A DNA stretch of 64,000 nucleotides from Variovorax paradoxus (GTDB lineage Bacteria > Pseudomonadota > Gammaproteobacteria > Burkholderiales > Burkholderiaceae_C): contig CP063166.1 in assembly GCA_016806145.1 (NCBI GenBank), positions 3,782,001 to 3,846,000 on the forward strand. The letters run 5' to 3'. Under the pieces are notes generated by a model, which was given only the letters and a program-made list of their open reading frames with translations, was not told the origin of the DNA and searched no databases. The position numbers were made by a program, and so were the translations under genes. Shown piece after piece: positions 18,353 through 28,191 of the stretch (positions are counted from its first letter, which is position 1; every line of letters begins with the position of its first letter).

Positions 18353-19333
18353 TCAGCGGTTCGCCACCGGATACACGCCCTGCGGACGCCACAGCAGCAC
18401 CGCCACCATCAGGAAGATGCTCGCGAACTGCGTGAGCGTGGGCAGCACGAAGCCGATGTAGTTGGTCATCAGCCCGACGAGCAGCGCACCGAGCAGCGCG
18501 CCGCCGGTGGAGCCCAGGCCGCCGATGATGATGACGATGAAGATCAGCACGTTGACCTGCGCGCCCATCTGCGGCACCAGGTTCTGCTGGAACAGGCCCC
18601 ACATCACGCCGCCCAGCCCGGCCAGCGCGCTGCCGACCACGAACACGCCGACGAACAAACGGCCGATGCGGTAGCCGAGCGACTCGACCATCTCGCGGTC
18701 CTGCACGCCCGCGCGGATCAGCAGGCCGATCTTGGTGCGGCTCAGGGTCCAGGCCAGCAGGCCGAACACCACCACGCCCACCGCCACCGCGAGCAGCCGG
18801 TACTTGCTGATCGCCGCGTCGCCCACCAGCAGCGAGCCGCGCAGCGCCTCGGGCAGCGGCAGCGGAACCTGCGCCGGGCCCCAGATCACCTTGATCAGTT
18901 CCTCGCCGATGATCATGCCGCCCATCGTGATGAGGATCTGCTTCAGGTGCTGGCCGTAGACCGGCCGCACGATGAAGCGCTCGAAGGCCAGGCCGACCGC
19001 GCCGGCCACCGCCATCGCGACCAGCATGGCCGGGAAGACCGCCACCAGGTTGCGCCACAGTTCCTGCGAGCCGGTCCAGTCGCCCATCAGGCCGAGCACG
19101 CTGCTGGCCACGAAGGCGCCCAGCGCGATGAACACGCCATGGCCGAAGTTCAGCACGTCCATCAGGCCGAACACCAGGGTGAGGCCCGAGGCGATGATGA
19201 AGATGATCATGCCCATCGCGAGCCCCGCGACCGTGAGCGTGAGCCAGGTCGAGAACGAGCCCGTGAGCGGCAGCGCGACCAGCGCGAGGACGGGCACCAG
19301 CAGCAGCGGCTTCCAGTCGAATTCGATTTTCAT
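18353..19333 (-). CDS. livH: Branched-chain-type ABC transporter permease LivH
   Basis: 326-residue inner-membrane permease with the LivH motif GLMDVLNFGHGVFIALGAF near residue 56 and the C-terminal GGLGSTGGALLGALLVG segment. The start at 19333 overlaps the livF stop by 4 bp, so translation is coupled through the operon. Confidence 0.93.
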   Translation of the reverse strand: MKIEFDWKPLLLVPVLALVALPLTGSFSTWLTLTVAGLAMGMIIFIIASGLTLVFGLMDVLNFGHGVFIALGAFVASSVLGLMGDWTGSQELWRNLVAVFPAMLVAMAVAGAVGLAFERFIVRPVYGQHLKQILITMGGMIIGEELIKVIWGPAQVPLPLPEALRGSLLVGDAAISKYRLLAVAVGVVVFGLLAWTLSRTKIGLLIRAGVQDREMVESLGYRIGRLFVGVFVVGSALAGLGGVMWGLFQQNLVPQMGAQVNVLIFIVIIIGGLGSTGGALLGALLVGLMTNYIGFVLPTLTQFASIFLMVAVLLWRPQGVYPVANR

Positions 19334-20055
19334 AGGGCGAGTCCCAGCAGCGACTGCTGCAGTTGCGCATCGGCCGCGAAGGCCGCCATCGAGCCGCTGT
19401 GCACCACGCGCCCGTTGTCCATCACCGCGACCGCGTCGCCGAGGCGCAGCGCGAAGTTGATGTTCTGTTCCACCAGCAGGATCGTGACGCCGCTGCGCTT
19501 GAGCTCGTCGAAGGCGTCGATCATGTTGTTGATGATGGCCGGCGCGAGGCCCTTGCTGGGCTCGTCGACGATCAGCAGCTCGCGCGGCTCGACGATGGCG
19601 CGCGACACGGCCAGCATCTGCTTCTGCCCGCCCGAGAGCTTGCCCGCCGGGTGGTTCCAGAACTTCTCGACCGCGGGGAACAGCTTGAAGATCCATTGCA
19701 GGCGCGTGTCGTCCATCTGCTGCGCGTTCTTCGCGCCGCGCGCGGCCAGCAGCATGTTCTCCTTCACCGTGAGGTCGGAGAAGATGCCCATGTTCTCGGG
19801 CACGTAGGCAATGCCCAGCTCGGCGATCTGCGGCGTGCGCAGGGCCGTGATGTCGCGCTCGCCGAAGCGCACCCTGCCCTGCGACGCATGCCACAGGCCC
19901 ATGACGGTGCGCAGGGTGGTGGTCTTGCCCGCGCCGTTGCGGCCCAGCAGCATCGTGAGCTGGCCCTTGGGCACGGCGAGGTCGACGCCGTGCAGGATGT
20001 GATAGGCCCCGATGTGCGTGTGCACGCCCTCGAGGCTCAGCAGGTTCGTGCTCAT
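19330..20055 (-). CDS. livF: ABC transporter ATP-binding protein LivF
   Basis: 241-residue cytosolic ATPase of the LivF type: Walker A GRNGAGKTT near residue 38, signature LSGGQKQM, Walker B LLIVDEPSKGLAP and the switch His region. It energises import together with LivG. Overlaps both livG and livH by 4 bp. Confidence 0.94.
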   Translation of the reverse strand: MSTNLLSLEGVHTHIGAYHILHGVDLAVPKGQLTMLLGRNGAGKTTTLRTVMGLWHASQGRVRFGERDITALRTPQIAELGIAYVPENMGIFSDLTVKENMLLAARGAKNAQQMDDTRLQWIFKLFPAVEKFWNHPAGKLSGGQKQMLAVSRAIVEPRELLIVDEPSKGLAPAIINNMIDAFDELKRSGVTILLVEQNINFALRLGDAVAVMDNGRVVHSGSMAAFAADAQLQQSLLGLAL

Positions 20056-20819
20056 GCCGTGGCCTCCTTCGCGATGCCCAGGTAGGCTTCCTGCACCACC
20101 GGCGAGGCGATCACGGTGGCCGGATCGCCGTCGGCCACCAGGGTGCCGTTGTGCAGCACGATGATGCGGTCGGCGAGCTCGCGCACCACGTCCATCTTGT
20201 GCTCGACCAGCAGGATGGTCTTGCTGCGGTCCTGCTTGAGCTGGCGGATCAGGTCGAGGATCACGGGCGCCTCGGCCGCGTTCATGCCGGCCGTGGGCTC
20301 GTCGAACATGAAGACCTTGGGCTCGAGCGCCATCAGCAGCGCCACCTCGAGCTTGCGCTGGTCGCCGTGCGGCAGGCTGGCCACGGTGGCATGCTCGCGC
20401 GACTTGAGGTTGGTCTGCGCCAGCAGCTCGTCGGCGCGCGCGGTCAGCGCCGCATGGTCGCTCCAGATGCTCCAGAGGTTGAGCCCGCGGCGGTGCGCGC
20501 CCTCGCGCGTGGCCTGCACCGCGAGGCGCACGTTCTCCAGCACCGTGAGGTTGGGGAACAGGTTGGTGAGCTGGAAGGCCCGCCCCAGCCCGGCGCGGGT
20601 GCGGGCCGACGGCGACAGCCCCGACAGCGGCTGGCCGTCGAGCGACACCGTGCCCGCGCTCGCCTTGAGCTGGCCCGAGATCAGGTTGAAGTAGGTGGTC
20701 TTGCCCGCGCCGTTCGGGCCGACGATGGCCGTCAGCGTGCCCGGCGCGAATGCGCAGCTCACGCCATTGACGGCCACGTGCCCGCCGAAGCGGATGGTCA
20801 GATCTCGGGTCTCAAGCAT
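20052..20819 (-). CDS. livG: ABC transporter ATP-binding protein LivG
   Basis: 255-residue ATPase of the LivG type with Walker A GPNGAGKTT near residue 33, the extended loop of LivG proteins, and Walker B VFMFDEPTAGMN. The signature region reads SLPHGDQRK instead of a classic LSGGQ, as is common in LivG. It begins 45 bp after the PHB depolymerase stop, so co-transcription with that gene is likely. Confidence 0.92.
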   Translation of the reverse strand: MLETRDLTIRFGGHVAVNGVSCAFAPGTLTAIVGPNGAGKTTYFNLISGQLKASAGTVSLDGQPLSGLSPSARTRAGLGRAFQLTNLFPNLTVLENVRLAVQATREGAHRRGLNLWSIWSDHAALTARADELLAQTNLKSREHATVASLPHGDQRKLEVALLMALEPKVFMFDEPTAGMNAAEAPVILDLIRQLKQDRSKTILLVEHKMDVVRELADRIIVLHNGTLVADGDPATVIASPVVQEAYLGIAKEATA

Positions 20820-20864
20820 CGTTGGTCATTGCGAAAACGAAAAATCCAGGAAGGTCGACCGGCC

Positions 20865-22325
20865 TCAACAGCTGCCGATCACGTAGTAGTTGGGGCCGGT
20901 CTGCTTCAGCGTGGTGGTCACGTAGATGTTCCACAGGCCCATCGATTGCCCCGAGCCGTAGGCATAGGTCAGGCCCCACAGCGCATAGGCGCGGCCGGCC
21001 ACGGTGTGGGCGTAGTTGCTCGCGGTGAAGCAGGTGCCGCCGCCGCCGCTGCCGCCGGTGGTGGTGCCGGTGGCGGCGGTCGACATCGCGCCCTCGGCAT
21101 TGGCCGCGGTGAGGCCGGTCACGGTCCAGCTGTAGCTGGTCGAGGGTGCCAGGCCGGTGTCGGTGTAGCTGGTGCCGGTCACCGGCGAGGCGTTGACCTT
21201 GCTGCCGCCGCGGTAGACGTTGTAGCCGCTGGCGCCGGCCACGGCGGTCCAGCCGATGACCATGCTGGTGCTGGTCGCGCCCGAGGTGCCCACGCCGGTG
21301 GGCGCGGGCAGCGCGCTGCCGCCTCCGCCGCCGGTCACGCGGTCGACCATGGCCTTGACGGCCGCCATCTGCGGGCCGGACTTCTTGGCGTAGTTGACGC
21401 TGCCGTAGCCCCACCAGTCCCAGCAGCTGTTGGTGGCCGCGGTGCTGGTCTGCGGATAGACCAGCACGATGTTGTTGGTGTCGGCCCAGCGGTTGTAGCC
21501 GGTCTTCTTCACGTACTGGTCGCCCACGTCCGTGTAGTTCTGCTTGCAGCCGTGCAGCACCACGTGCACGCGGCAGCTGTTGCCGCTGCCGGCCGCGCAG
21601 GCCGCGGGCGTGTAGAGCCAGCCGGTGGCCGCCATGCCCGAGCCGCCCGAGAACTCGCCCTGGTTGAACTCGGTGAAGCTGCCACCCAGGGTGCCGTTGT
21701 TGCGCGCGTTGAGCGGGCCGTAGAGGTGCTTGAGGATCTCGCCCGCGAGATCGAAGCCGCAGTTGTTGATGTAGGGCGAGGCCGTGGTGGCGCAGGCGCC
21801 GCCGTAGTCGTCGGTGACCATCGCATGGCCCGCGCCGAGGTTGTTCTTGTAGACCGTGTTGGCGGCCGGCACGAAGCTCTGGTAGTAGGTCTTGAGGTCG
21901 TCCATCACCGGCTGCTTGACCGTGTTGTCGGAGGTGCCCGAGAACAGGTAGACCTTCGAGCCCGTGAGGTTCGACACCGGGTCGATCGCGCCGCTGGCGG
22001 CCCAGCTGTTGGTGGTGCTCACGAGCGTGGACACCGGGATGCTGCTCGCATGCGTCATGCAGCGGCCGGTGGCGTTGAGCACCGAGCCTTCGGCGCAGTA
22101 GTACGGGCCGCCGGCCACCACGCCGGCGCCGCGCTTGAAGGTGGCCGAATACGCCACGTGCAGTTGCACCGCCATGAAGCCGCCGGCCGACAGGCCGGAC
22201 ACGCTGACCTCCGCCGGGTTCGCGCCGAGCGCCGGCAGCGGCACCGCCGCCGCCGCGCCCTGCGCGGCCACCGCCATGGCCGCGGCCATGGCCAATCTCT
22301 TCCAGTTCCAATTCATCGCTGGCAT
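20865..22325 (-). CDS. Secreted PHB depolymerase, catalytic type II, with FnIII linker and binding domain
   Basis: 486-residue exported esterase that cuts poly(3-hydroxybutyrate) granules outside the cell. In order: signal peptide (residues 1-27), catalytic domain with lipase box GLSAG (Ser46), candidate Asp133 and His167, and the oxyanion HGC motif at His258. A lipase box before the oxyanion histidine is the type II arrangement. A fibronectin III linker (~315-405) and a C-terminal ~55-residue polymer-binding domain bounded by cysteines follow. The ATG at 22325 has a GGAAGGAG ribosome site. It is set between an ABC binding protein and its ATPase/permease genes. Confidence 0.9.
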   Translation of the reverse strand: MPAMNWNWKRLAMAAAMAVAAQGAAAAVPLPALGANPAEVSVSGLSAGGFMAVQLHVAYSATFKRGAGVVAGGPYYCAEGSVLNATGRCMTHASSIPVSTLVSTTNSWAASGAIDPVSNLTGSKVYLFSGTSDNTVKQPVMDDLKTYYQSFVPAANTVYKNNLGAGHAMVTDDYGGACATTASPYINNCGFDLAGEILKHLYGPLNARNNGTLGGSFTEFNQGEFSGGSGMAATGWLYTPAACAAGSGNSCRVHVVLHGCKQNYTDVGDQYVKKTGYNRWADTNNIVLVYPQTSTAATNSCWDWWGYGSVNYAKKSGPQMAAVKAMVDRVTGGGGGSALPAPTGVGTSGATSTSMVIGWTAVAGASGYNVYRGGSKVNASPVTGTSYTDTGLAPSTSYSWTVTGLTAANAEGAMSTAATGTTTGGSGGGGTCFTASNYAHTVAGRAYALWGLTYAYGSGQSMGLWNIYVTTTLKQTGPNYYVIGSC

Positions 22326-22507
22326 CGCTGTCTCCTTCCGTTATGGGTGTAAGAACGCTGCTTGGCTGATCGAGGACTCGGCCGTGGAGCGCGCCGCCCG
22401 CGCGGACGCAGGCTGGCGCTTCGCCCGGCGGCCATCCGGGGCGAAAGAGAAAGAAGAAGGTGGGGCGGCGCTCAGGCGCCGCGCCCGGGTGGCGGGAAGC
22501 GCCGGAC

Positions 22508-23695
22508 TCAGCGCTTGTTCTTGATCGGGATGTCCATCTCTTCGGGCTTGATCTCGTGCACCAGCTCCGGCACGCCCCAGGCGAACGCCGGGTCGACCTT
22601 GATCTTGAAGTGGTACATCGACTGCATCGCCTGGTGGTCTTCCTTGCGGAAGGTCATCTTGCCCTTGGGCGTGTCGAAGCTCATGCCTTCCATCGTGCTG
22701 ATGAGCTTGTTGGTGTTGGTGTCGCCGTTGGTCTTCTTGAGCGCCGTCACCACCGCCATCGCGGCCGAGAAGCCGCCGGCCGTGAAGAAGTCCGGCGGCG
22801 TCTTGAATTCCTTGTAGTGCGCCGCGACCATCGCCTCGTTCACCGGGTTCTTCGGAATGCCGAAGTAGTAGTAGGCCGCGCCTTCCATGCCCGGCAGCGC
22901 CTTGTAGGCCGCCATGGCCGGCAGGATGTTGCCGCCGGTGGCGATCTCGATGCCGTAGCGCTTGAGGTCGAGGTCGACGATCTTGAACGGGTTGCCCGCG
23001 CCGGCCCAGACGATCCAGATGATCTTGCGGCCCGGCTGGTCCTTGAGCTTGTCGATCAGGCGCTGGGCGCCGGCCGTGAAGTCGGTGGTGGCGGGCGGCA
23101 GGTACTCCTCGTGGACCAGCTTGGCCTTCTTGAGCGCGGCACCGAAGGCCTTCACGCCGTCGCGGCCGAAGGCGTTGTCCTGCGCCAGCGTGGCGACGGT
23201 CACGCCGGCCTTGTCGACGGCCACCGCGTTGGAGATCGCGTCCTGGCTCGAATTGCGGCCGGTGCGGAAGATGTACTTGTTCCACTTGTCGCCGGTGATC
23301 GAGTCGGCCACGGCGGGCTCGACCAGCAGGATCTTCTTGTACTCCTCGGCCACCGGCAGCATCGCCAGCGCCACGCCCGAGGCGGTCGGGCCGACGGCCA
23401 GCGCGGCCTTGTCGTCGGAATAGGCCGCGGCCAGCAGCGACTTGCCGAGGTCGGGCTTGCCCTGGTCGTCCTTCTCGATCACGACCAGCTTCTTGCCCGC
23501 GACGGTCATCGTGCCCTCGGTGGCGTAGTTCAGGCCCATCATGAAGCCGGTCTGCGTCTGCTTGCCGTAGGCCTCGAGCGCGCCGGTCTTGCTGTAGATG
23601 TGGGCGATGCGGATCTCCCCGGACTGGGCCCAGGCGGGTGCGGCGGCAGCGCAGGCGGCGAGCGCGGCCAGGGCGACGAGGTGGCGACGGTTCAT
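22508..23695 (-). CDS. Branched-chain-type ABC transporter substrate-binding protein
   Basis: 395-residue periplasmic binding protein of the LivJ/K family (type 1 periplasmic fold). It has a Sec signal peptide (cleavage after PAWA, about residue 23), then IRIAHIYSKTGALEAYGKQ, typical of the ligand-binding cleft region. The ATG at 23695 has a GGAGA ribosome site. It heads the cluster with the PHB depolymerase and LivGFHM and sits behind a sigma-54-type promoter. The ligand is unknown; context points to a hydroxyalkanoate or other carboxylate rather than an amino acid (inference). Confidence 0.92.
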   Translation of the reverse strand: MNRRHLVALAALAACAAAAPAWAQSGEIRIAHIYSKTGALEAYGKQTQTGFMMGLNYATEGTMTVAGKKLVVIEKDDQGKPDLGKSLLAAAYSDDKAALAVGPTASGVALAMLPVAEEYKKILLVEPAVADSITGDKWNKYIFRTGRNSSQDAISNAVAVDKAGVTVATLAQDNAFGRDGVKAFGAALKKAKLVHEEYLPPATTDFTAGAQRLIDKLKDQPGRKIIWIVWAGAGNPFKIVDLDLKRYGIEIATGGNILPAMAAYKALPGMEGAAYYYFGIPKNPVNEAMVAAHYKEFKTPPDFFTAGGFSAAMAVVTALKKTNGDTNTNKLISTMEGMSFDTPKGKMTFRKEDHQAMQSMYHFKIKVDPAFAWGVPELVHEIKPEEMDIPIKNKR

Positions 23696-23726
23696 TCGTT
23701 GTCTCCTGATAAAGATGACTGAATAT

Positions 23727-23742
23727 TGCACACTTCGTGCCA
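23727..23742 (-). promoter_or_regulatory. Sigma-54 (-24/-12) promoter for the binding-protein gene
   Basis: The minus strand reads TGGCACG-N4-GTGCA, one mismatch from the RpoN consensus TGGCACG-N4-TTGCA with exact GG/GC spacing. The predicted start near 23716 leaves about a 20-nt leader containing the ribosome site. An enhancer-binding regulator gene lies 2 kb upstream. Confidence 0.72.
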
Positions 23743-23767
23743 CGCGCTAAGCCGTTGATAACAAAGG

Positions 23768-23831
23768 TTTCTCCATTCGGAGAAAGCGCGATTCGGCTGA
23801 ATTCAGAACAGTTGTCGTGTCTGAATTTCAG
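23768..23831. promoter_or_regulatory. Inverted repeats upstream of the sigma-54 promoter (candidate UAS)
   Basis: Two related palindromes, CTGAATTCAG (23797-23806) and CTGAATTTCAG (23821-23831), are 24 bp apart and lie about 80-115 bp upstream of the predicted transcription start, where enhancer-binding proteins usually bind. A third perfect repeat, TTTCTCC-N4-GGAGAAA (23768-23785), lies nearer the promoter and might instead end the HNH transcript. Binding is inferred. Confidence 0.5.
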
Positions 23832-23839
23832 GCGACTGT

Positions 23840-24115
23840 CTATTTTTCAGTCAGGGTTTTCGCGGAGGCCCGACGCTCCTCGATCCATTGCCTGAACTGC
23901 CGCTCGGCCTGCAGCCGGAATTCGTTGCGTGCGTGGTTGCAGGCCGCATGGGCCAGCCGCCGGTGCTTGGGCGAACGCACGCCGCCCAGGGTGGCATCGA
24001 CCAGGTGCTCGATGGTGGCCGATTCGGGCCGGCCATGCGGCTCCTCGAAGTCCATCGGCAGGCCGCACCAGTGGCAGTTGGGGCCGAAGGTGGAACGCAG
24101 GGCGCGGACGCTCAC
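23840..24115 (-). CDS. Small HNH-type nuclease domain protein
   Basis: 91-residue protein with an HNH zinc-type layout: Cys14-x2-Cys17, ATIEHLV with His37, and AACNHARN at residues 57-64 with the conserved Cys59-Asn60 and Asn64. The domain fills most of the protein and there is no other part. The GTG start at 24115 overlaps the stop of the upstream periplasmic protein gene (GTGA). HNH domains cut or nick DNA in many systems; nothing here shows the target. Confidence 0.75.
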   Translation of the reverse strand: MSVRALRSTFGPNCHWCGLPMDFEEPHGRPESATIEHLVDATLGGVRSPKHRRLAHAACNHARNEFRLQAERQFRQWIEERRASAKTLTEK

Positions 24116-24444
24116 AGGCTGGCGTACTCGAGGATTTCCTGGCCCATCAGCGTGCAGTCCTTGCCCGCCACGTGATAGATCAGGCGCATGCGGTAGTTGC
24201 CCTTGTAGATCGAGCCCCAGACCTCGAGCACGCGGAACTGCTGCGCCTTGTTGGCGGGGTTGCGCAGCGGCGGCAGCTCCTTGACCTCGGAGCCGACGCG
24301 GATGCGATCGTCCTCGCCGAAATGGAACACCAGCAGCTTCTTCGCGCGCGCGACCGCCTCGTCGGCGCAGGGTGGCGCGGCCAGGGCGGCGCCGGCACAG
24401 GCGCACGATGCGGCGAGGACGAGGGAGCGGATCGGTGTCTTCAT
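24112..24444 (-). CDS. Small periplasmic protein of unknown function
   Basis: 110-residue protein with a clear Sec signal (cleavage after ALA, about residue 22). The mature part is about 88 residues with two cysteines and a beta-rich, polar sequence; I recognise no domain. It is followed in coupled translation by the HNH protein gene. Confidence 0.75.
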   Translation of the reverse strand: MKTPIRSLVLAASCACAGAALAAPPCADEAVARAKKLLVFHFGEDDRIRVGSEVKELPPLRNPANKAQQFRVLEVWGSIYKGNYRMRLIYHVAGKDCTLMGQEILEYASL

Positions 24445-24493
24445 GGAAGGCTCTGGTGGAAGGCAGGTTCGCAGGCGGATGGAGGCCGCATTG

Positions 24494-25603
24494 TCAGGTG
24501 GGCGTGTCGACCTCGTCCCACTCGCGGTCCTCGAAGCGCACCAGCCAGTTCAAGGCGCGATGCCGCTCGGCGATAACGCCCGCATCGAGTCCCGGCGGCA
24601 CGGGGACCTGCTGGAGCCCGGACTGGCGTACGCGCCAGTGCAGGCGGTAGTGCAGGTCGAGCCCATCGAGGATTTCGCCTTCGCCGCGCATGCGCAGCGA
24701 ACGCAGCGCGCCCGGCAGGTCGCGGACTTCCAGCATCGTGCGCGCGGCGAGCGGCACGTCGCAGATCGCGCTGGGAAAAGGCAGCGCATCGACCAGGCCC
24801 ATCGCCCACTCGAGCAGATACAGGCACTCGTAGCGCCAGCCGAACTGGACCACATCGGACGCCAGCGGTTCGGGGTTCGAGAGGAAAGCCTGCTCCGCCG
24901 GCGTGAGATGCGCCCGTGCCGAGGGCAGCCGCTCGAACAGGTCCTCGGGCGCCAGCGGCTCCTTGCTCGCGAGCGACTCGGCCCGCGCCGATACCGCCAG
25001 CAGCGCGAAGGCCCGGCCCGCGATCTCCTGCGGCGCGCGCAGCCGCAGCTCGGGCTCGCAGACCAGCGGCGGCAGGTGCCGCGGGACCTCGATGCCCCGC
25101 GCCGCGAGCGCTGCCTCGGTGCGCGCCTTGCGCTCCCAGGCCTCGGCCGGATAGGGCAACGCGGCTTCGCCATCGGGCTCCTCGCCCGCCGCCGACAAGA
25201 GGATGCGCCCCCGGGGATCGCGGATGCTGCCGTCGGGCAAGAACACGATCGCGTTCGCGCGCACGGCCCAGTCCGAGAACGCATCGAGCAGGCCCTCGTC
25301 GATCGACAGGCTCAGGTGCTGGCGCACGCGCTGGACATGACGCATCACGTGATAGCGGTTGCGCAACATCGTGCCGTCGCCGCGGCTCAGCACGTAGCCG
25401 ACGAAGCCGGCCAGGTGGGGCGCGAGTTCGGGGTCCGACAGATCGCGGCGACCCTGCAGGGCATGGGGGAATTCGAGCGCCGGTACATCGGCGCGCGTGC
25501 AGTAGGCGTTGACCAGGACCCGCTCGCCCTGCCCGGCCTCCTCGGAGCGGCTTGGCGCCGGCCGGCCCAGCGCTCCCTTCAATCGCGTCAACAAGCCCTT
25601 CAT
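24494..25603 (-). CDS. DUF4272-like protein
   Basis: 369-residue cytosolic protein. Its C-terminal two-thirds resemble DUF4272: an AGRAFALLAVSARAES helix near residue 200, a YLLEWAMGLVDALPFP segment, and the closing RALNWLVRFE...WDEVDTPT. No catalytic motif is visible and the family has no assigned function. It lies 40 bp downstream of the sigma-54 regulator gene on the same strand. The domain name is from memory of the pattern. Confidence 0.7.
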   Translation of the reverse strand: MKGLLTRLKGALGRPAPSRSEEAGQGERVLVNAYCTRADVPALEFPHALQGRRDLSDPELAPHLAGFVGYVLSRGDGTMLRNRYHVMRHVQRVRQHLSLSIDEGLLDAFSDWAVRANAIVFLPDGSIRDPRGRILLSAAGEEPDGEAALPYPAEAWERKARTEAALAARGIEVPRHLPPLVCEPELRLRAPQEIAGRAFALLAVSARAESLASKEPLAPEDLFERLPSARAHLTPAEQAFLSNPEPLASDVVQFGWRYECLYLLEWAMGLVDALPFPSAICDVPLAARTMLEVRDLPGALRSLRMRGEGEILDGLDLHYRLHWRVRQSGLQQVPVPPGLDAGVIAERHRALNWLVRFEDREWDEVDTPT

Positions 25604-25643
25604 CGATGCTCTCCTCCTTCGTGGTCCGCGCTCGGCGCGCGGG

Positions 25644-27179
<1,536 letters not shown>

Positions 27180-27390
27180 GCGCGGATCGTAGCCTGCATC
27201 AATCCGCAACAAATCCGGCATCGCCGGCCGGCGCCGGCGGGTCAGAATGCCCCGGGGTGCCGCCGCCCGGCAGCGCCGGGCGCCCTCCCCGCCCCCCACG
27301 CGGCCCGCCCCCGTTTCCCTCGCGCCCCATCGGCCCGCGCCGCTCCCGTCTTCAGGAGACCTTCAGCCTGGGTTCAGGCCGGCCTAAGTT

Positions 27391-27406
27391 AATCAATCGT
27401 TTGATT
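27391..27406. promoter_or_regulatory. Palindrome before the TetR-type regulator, likely its operator
   Basis: AATCAATCGTTTGATT is a 16-bp near-perfect palindrome (7 of 8 base pairs) 24 bp upstream of the regulator's ATG. Position and form fit autoregulation by the TetR/CecR-type protein encoded next. Confidence 0.6.
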
Positions 27407-27429
27407 TGAAGCATGGTGTAATCGCCCGC

Positions 27430-28191
27430 ATGAAGTCCACGCTTCCTCCATCGACGGAGCCGGCGCGCAAGACCGCCGCCGTCCCGCGCGCGCCGCGCAG
27501 CGACGGCGCCGAGGCGCGCCAGCGGCTGCTCTACACCGCGCTGCGGCTGTTCGCGCAGAAGGGCTTCGCCAAGACCTCCACGCGCGAGATCGTGCGCGAG
27601 GCCGGGGTCAACATCTCGGCCATCAGCTACTACTTCGGCGACAAGGCCGGCCTCTACGCCGCCACCTTCAGCGAGCCCATGGGCGGCAACGCGGGCGACT
27701 TCGTGGCGCTCTACGCCGCGCCCGGCCTCTCGCTCGAGGAATCGCTGCGCATCTTCTTCGCCAAGATGGTCGAGCCCTTCGACCAGGGCGAGGTGGTGCG
27801 CCAGTGCATCCATCTGCACATGCGCGAGATGCTCGAACCCACGAGCCTGTGGGCCAAGGAGCTCGAGCGCGACATCAAGGACCCGCACCGCGCCATCGCC
27901 GCGATGCTGTGCCGCCATCTCGGCGTGGCCCGCGCCGACGACGACATCCACCGGCTGACCTTCGCGATCACCGGCCTCGCGATGCAGCTGTTCGTGAGCC
28001 AGGACGTGATCGAGGCGATCCGTCCCGCGCTGCTCGACACGCCGCGCGCCGTCGACACCTGGGCCCGGCGCCTGGCCGGCTACGCGCTGGCGCTGGTCGA
28101 GGCCGAGGCGCGGCGCCGCGCCGCCGACCCGGTGCCGCCCGCGCGCGCGATCGCCCCGCCCTCCATCCCGCTCCGGGAGAAAGACAGCATG
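27430..28191 (+). CDS. TetR-family regulator (CecR/YbiH type) lacking its own stop codon
   Basis: The N-terminal ~50 residues after a basic tail form a TetR helix-turn-helix (TSTREIVREAGVNISAISYYFGDKAGLY), followed by a CecR-type ligand domain (QCIHLHMREMLEPTSLW, FAITGLAMQLFVSQDVI). Regulation of the downstream efflux genes and itself is expected. The oddity: after the usual ~240 residues no stop occurs, and the frame continues straight into the outer-membrane factor gene, so this feature ends at that gene's internal ATG. Either the genes are fused or a stop has been lost; a sequencing indel is also possible. Confidence 0.8.

Noticed and set aside
20820..20864. Possible terminator between the PHB depolymerase and livG
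   Set aside because: A TTTTT run exists but the preceding stem is short and weak, so the gap is treated as part of one transcript.
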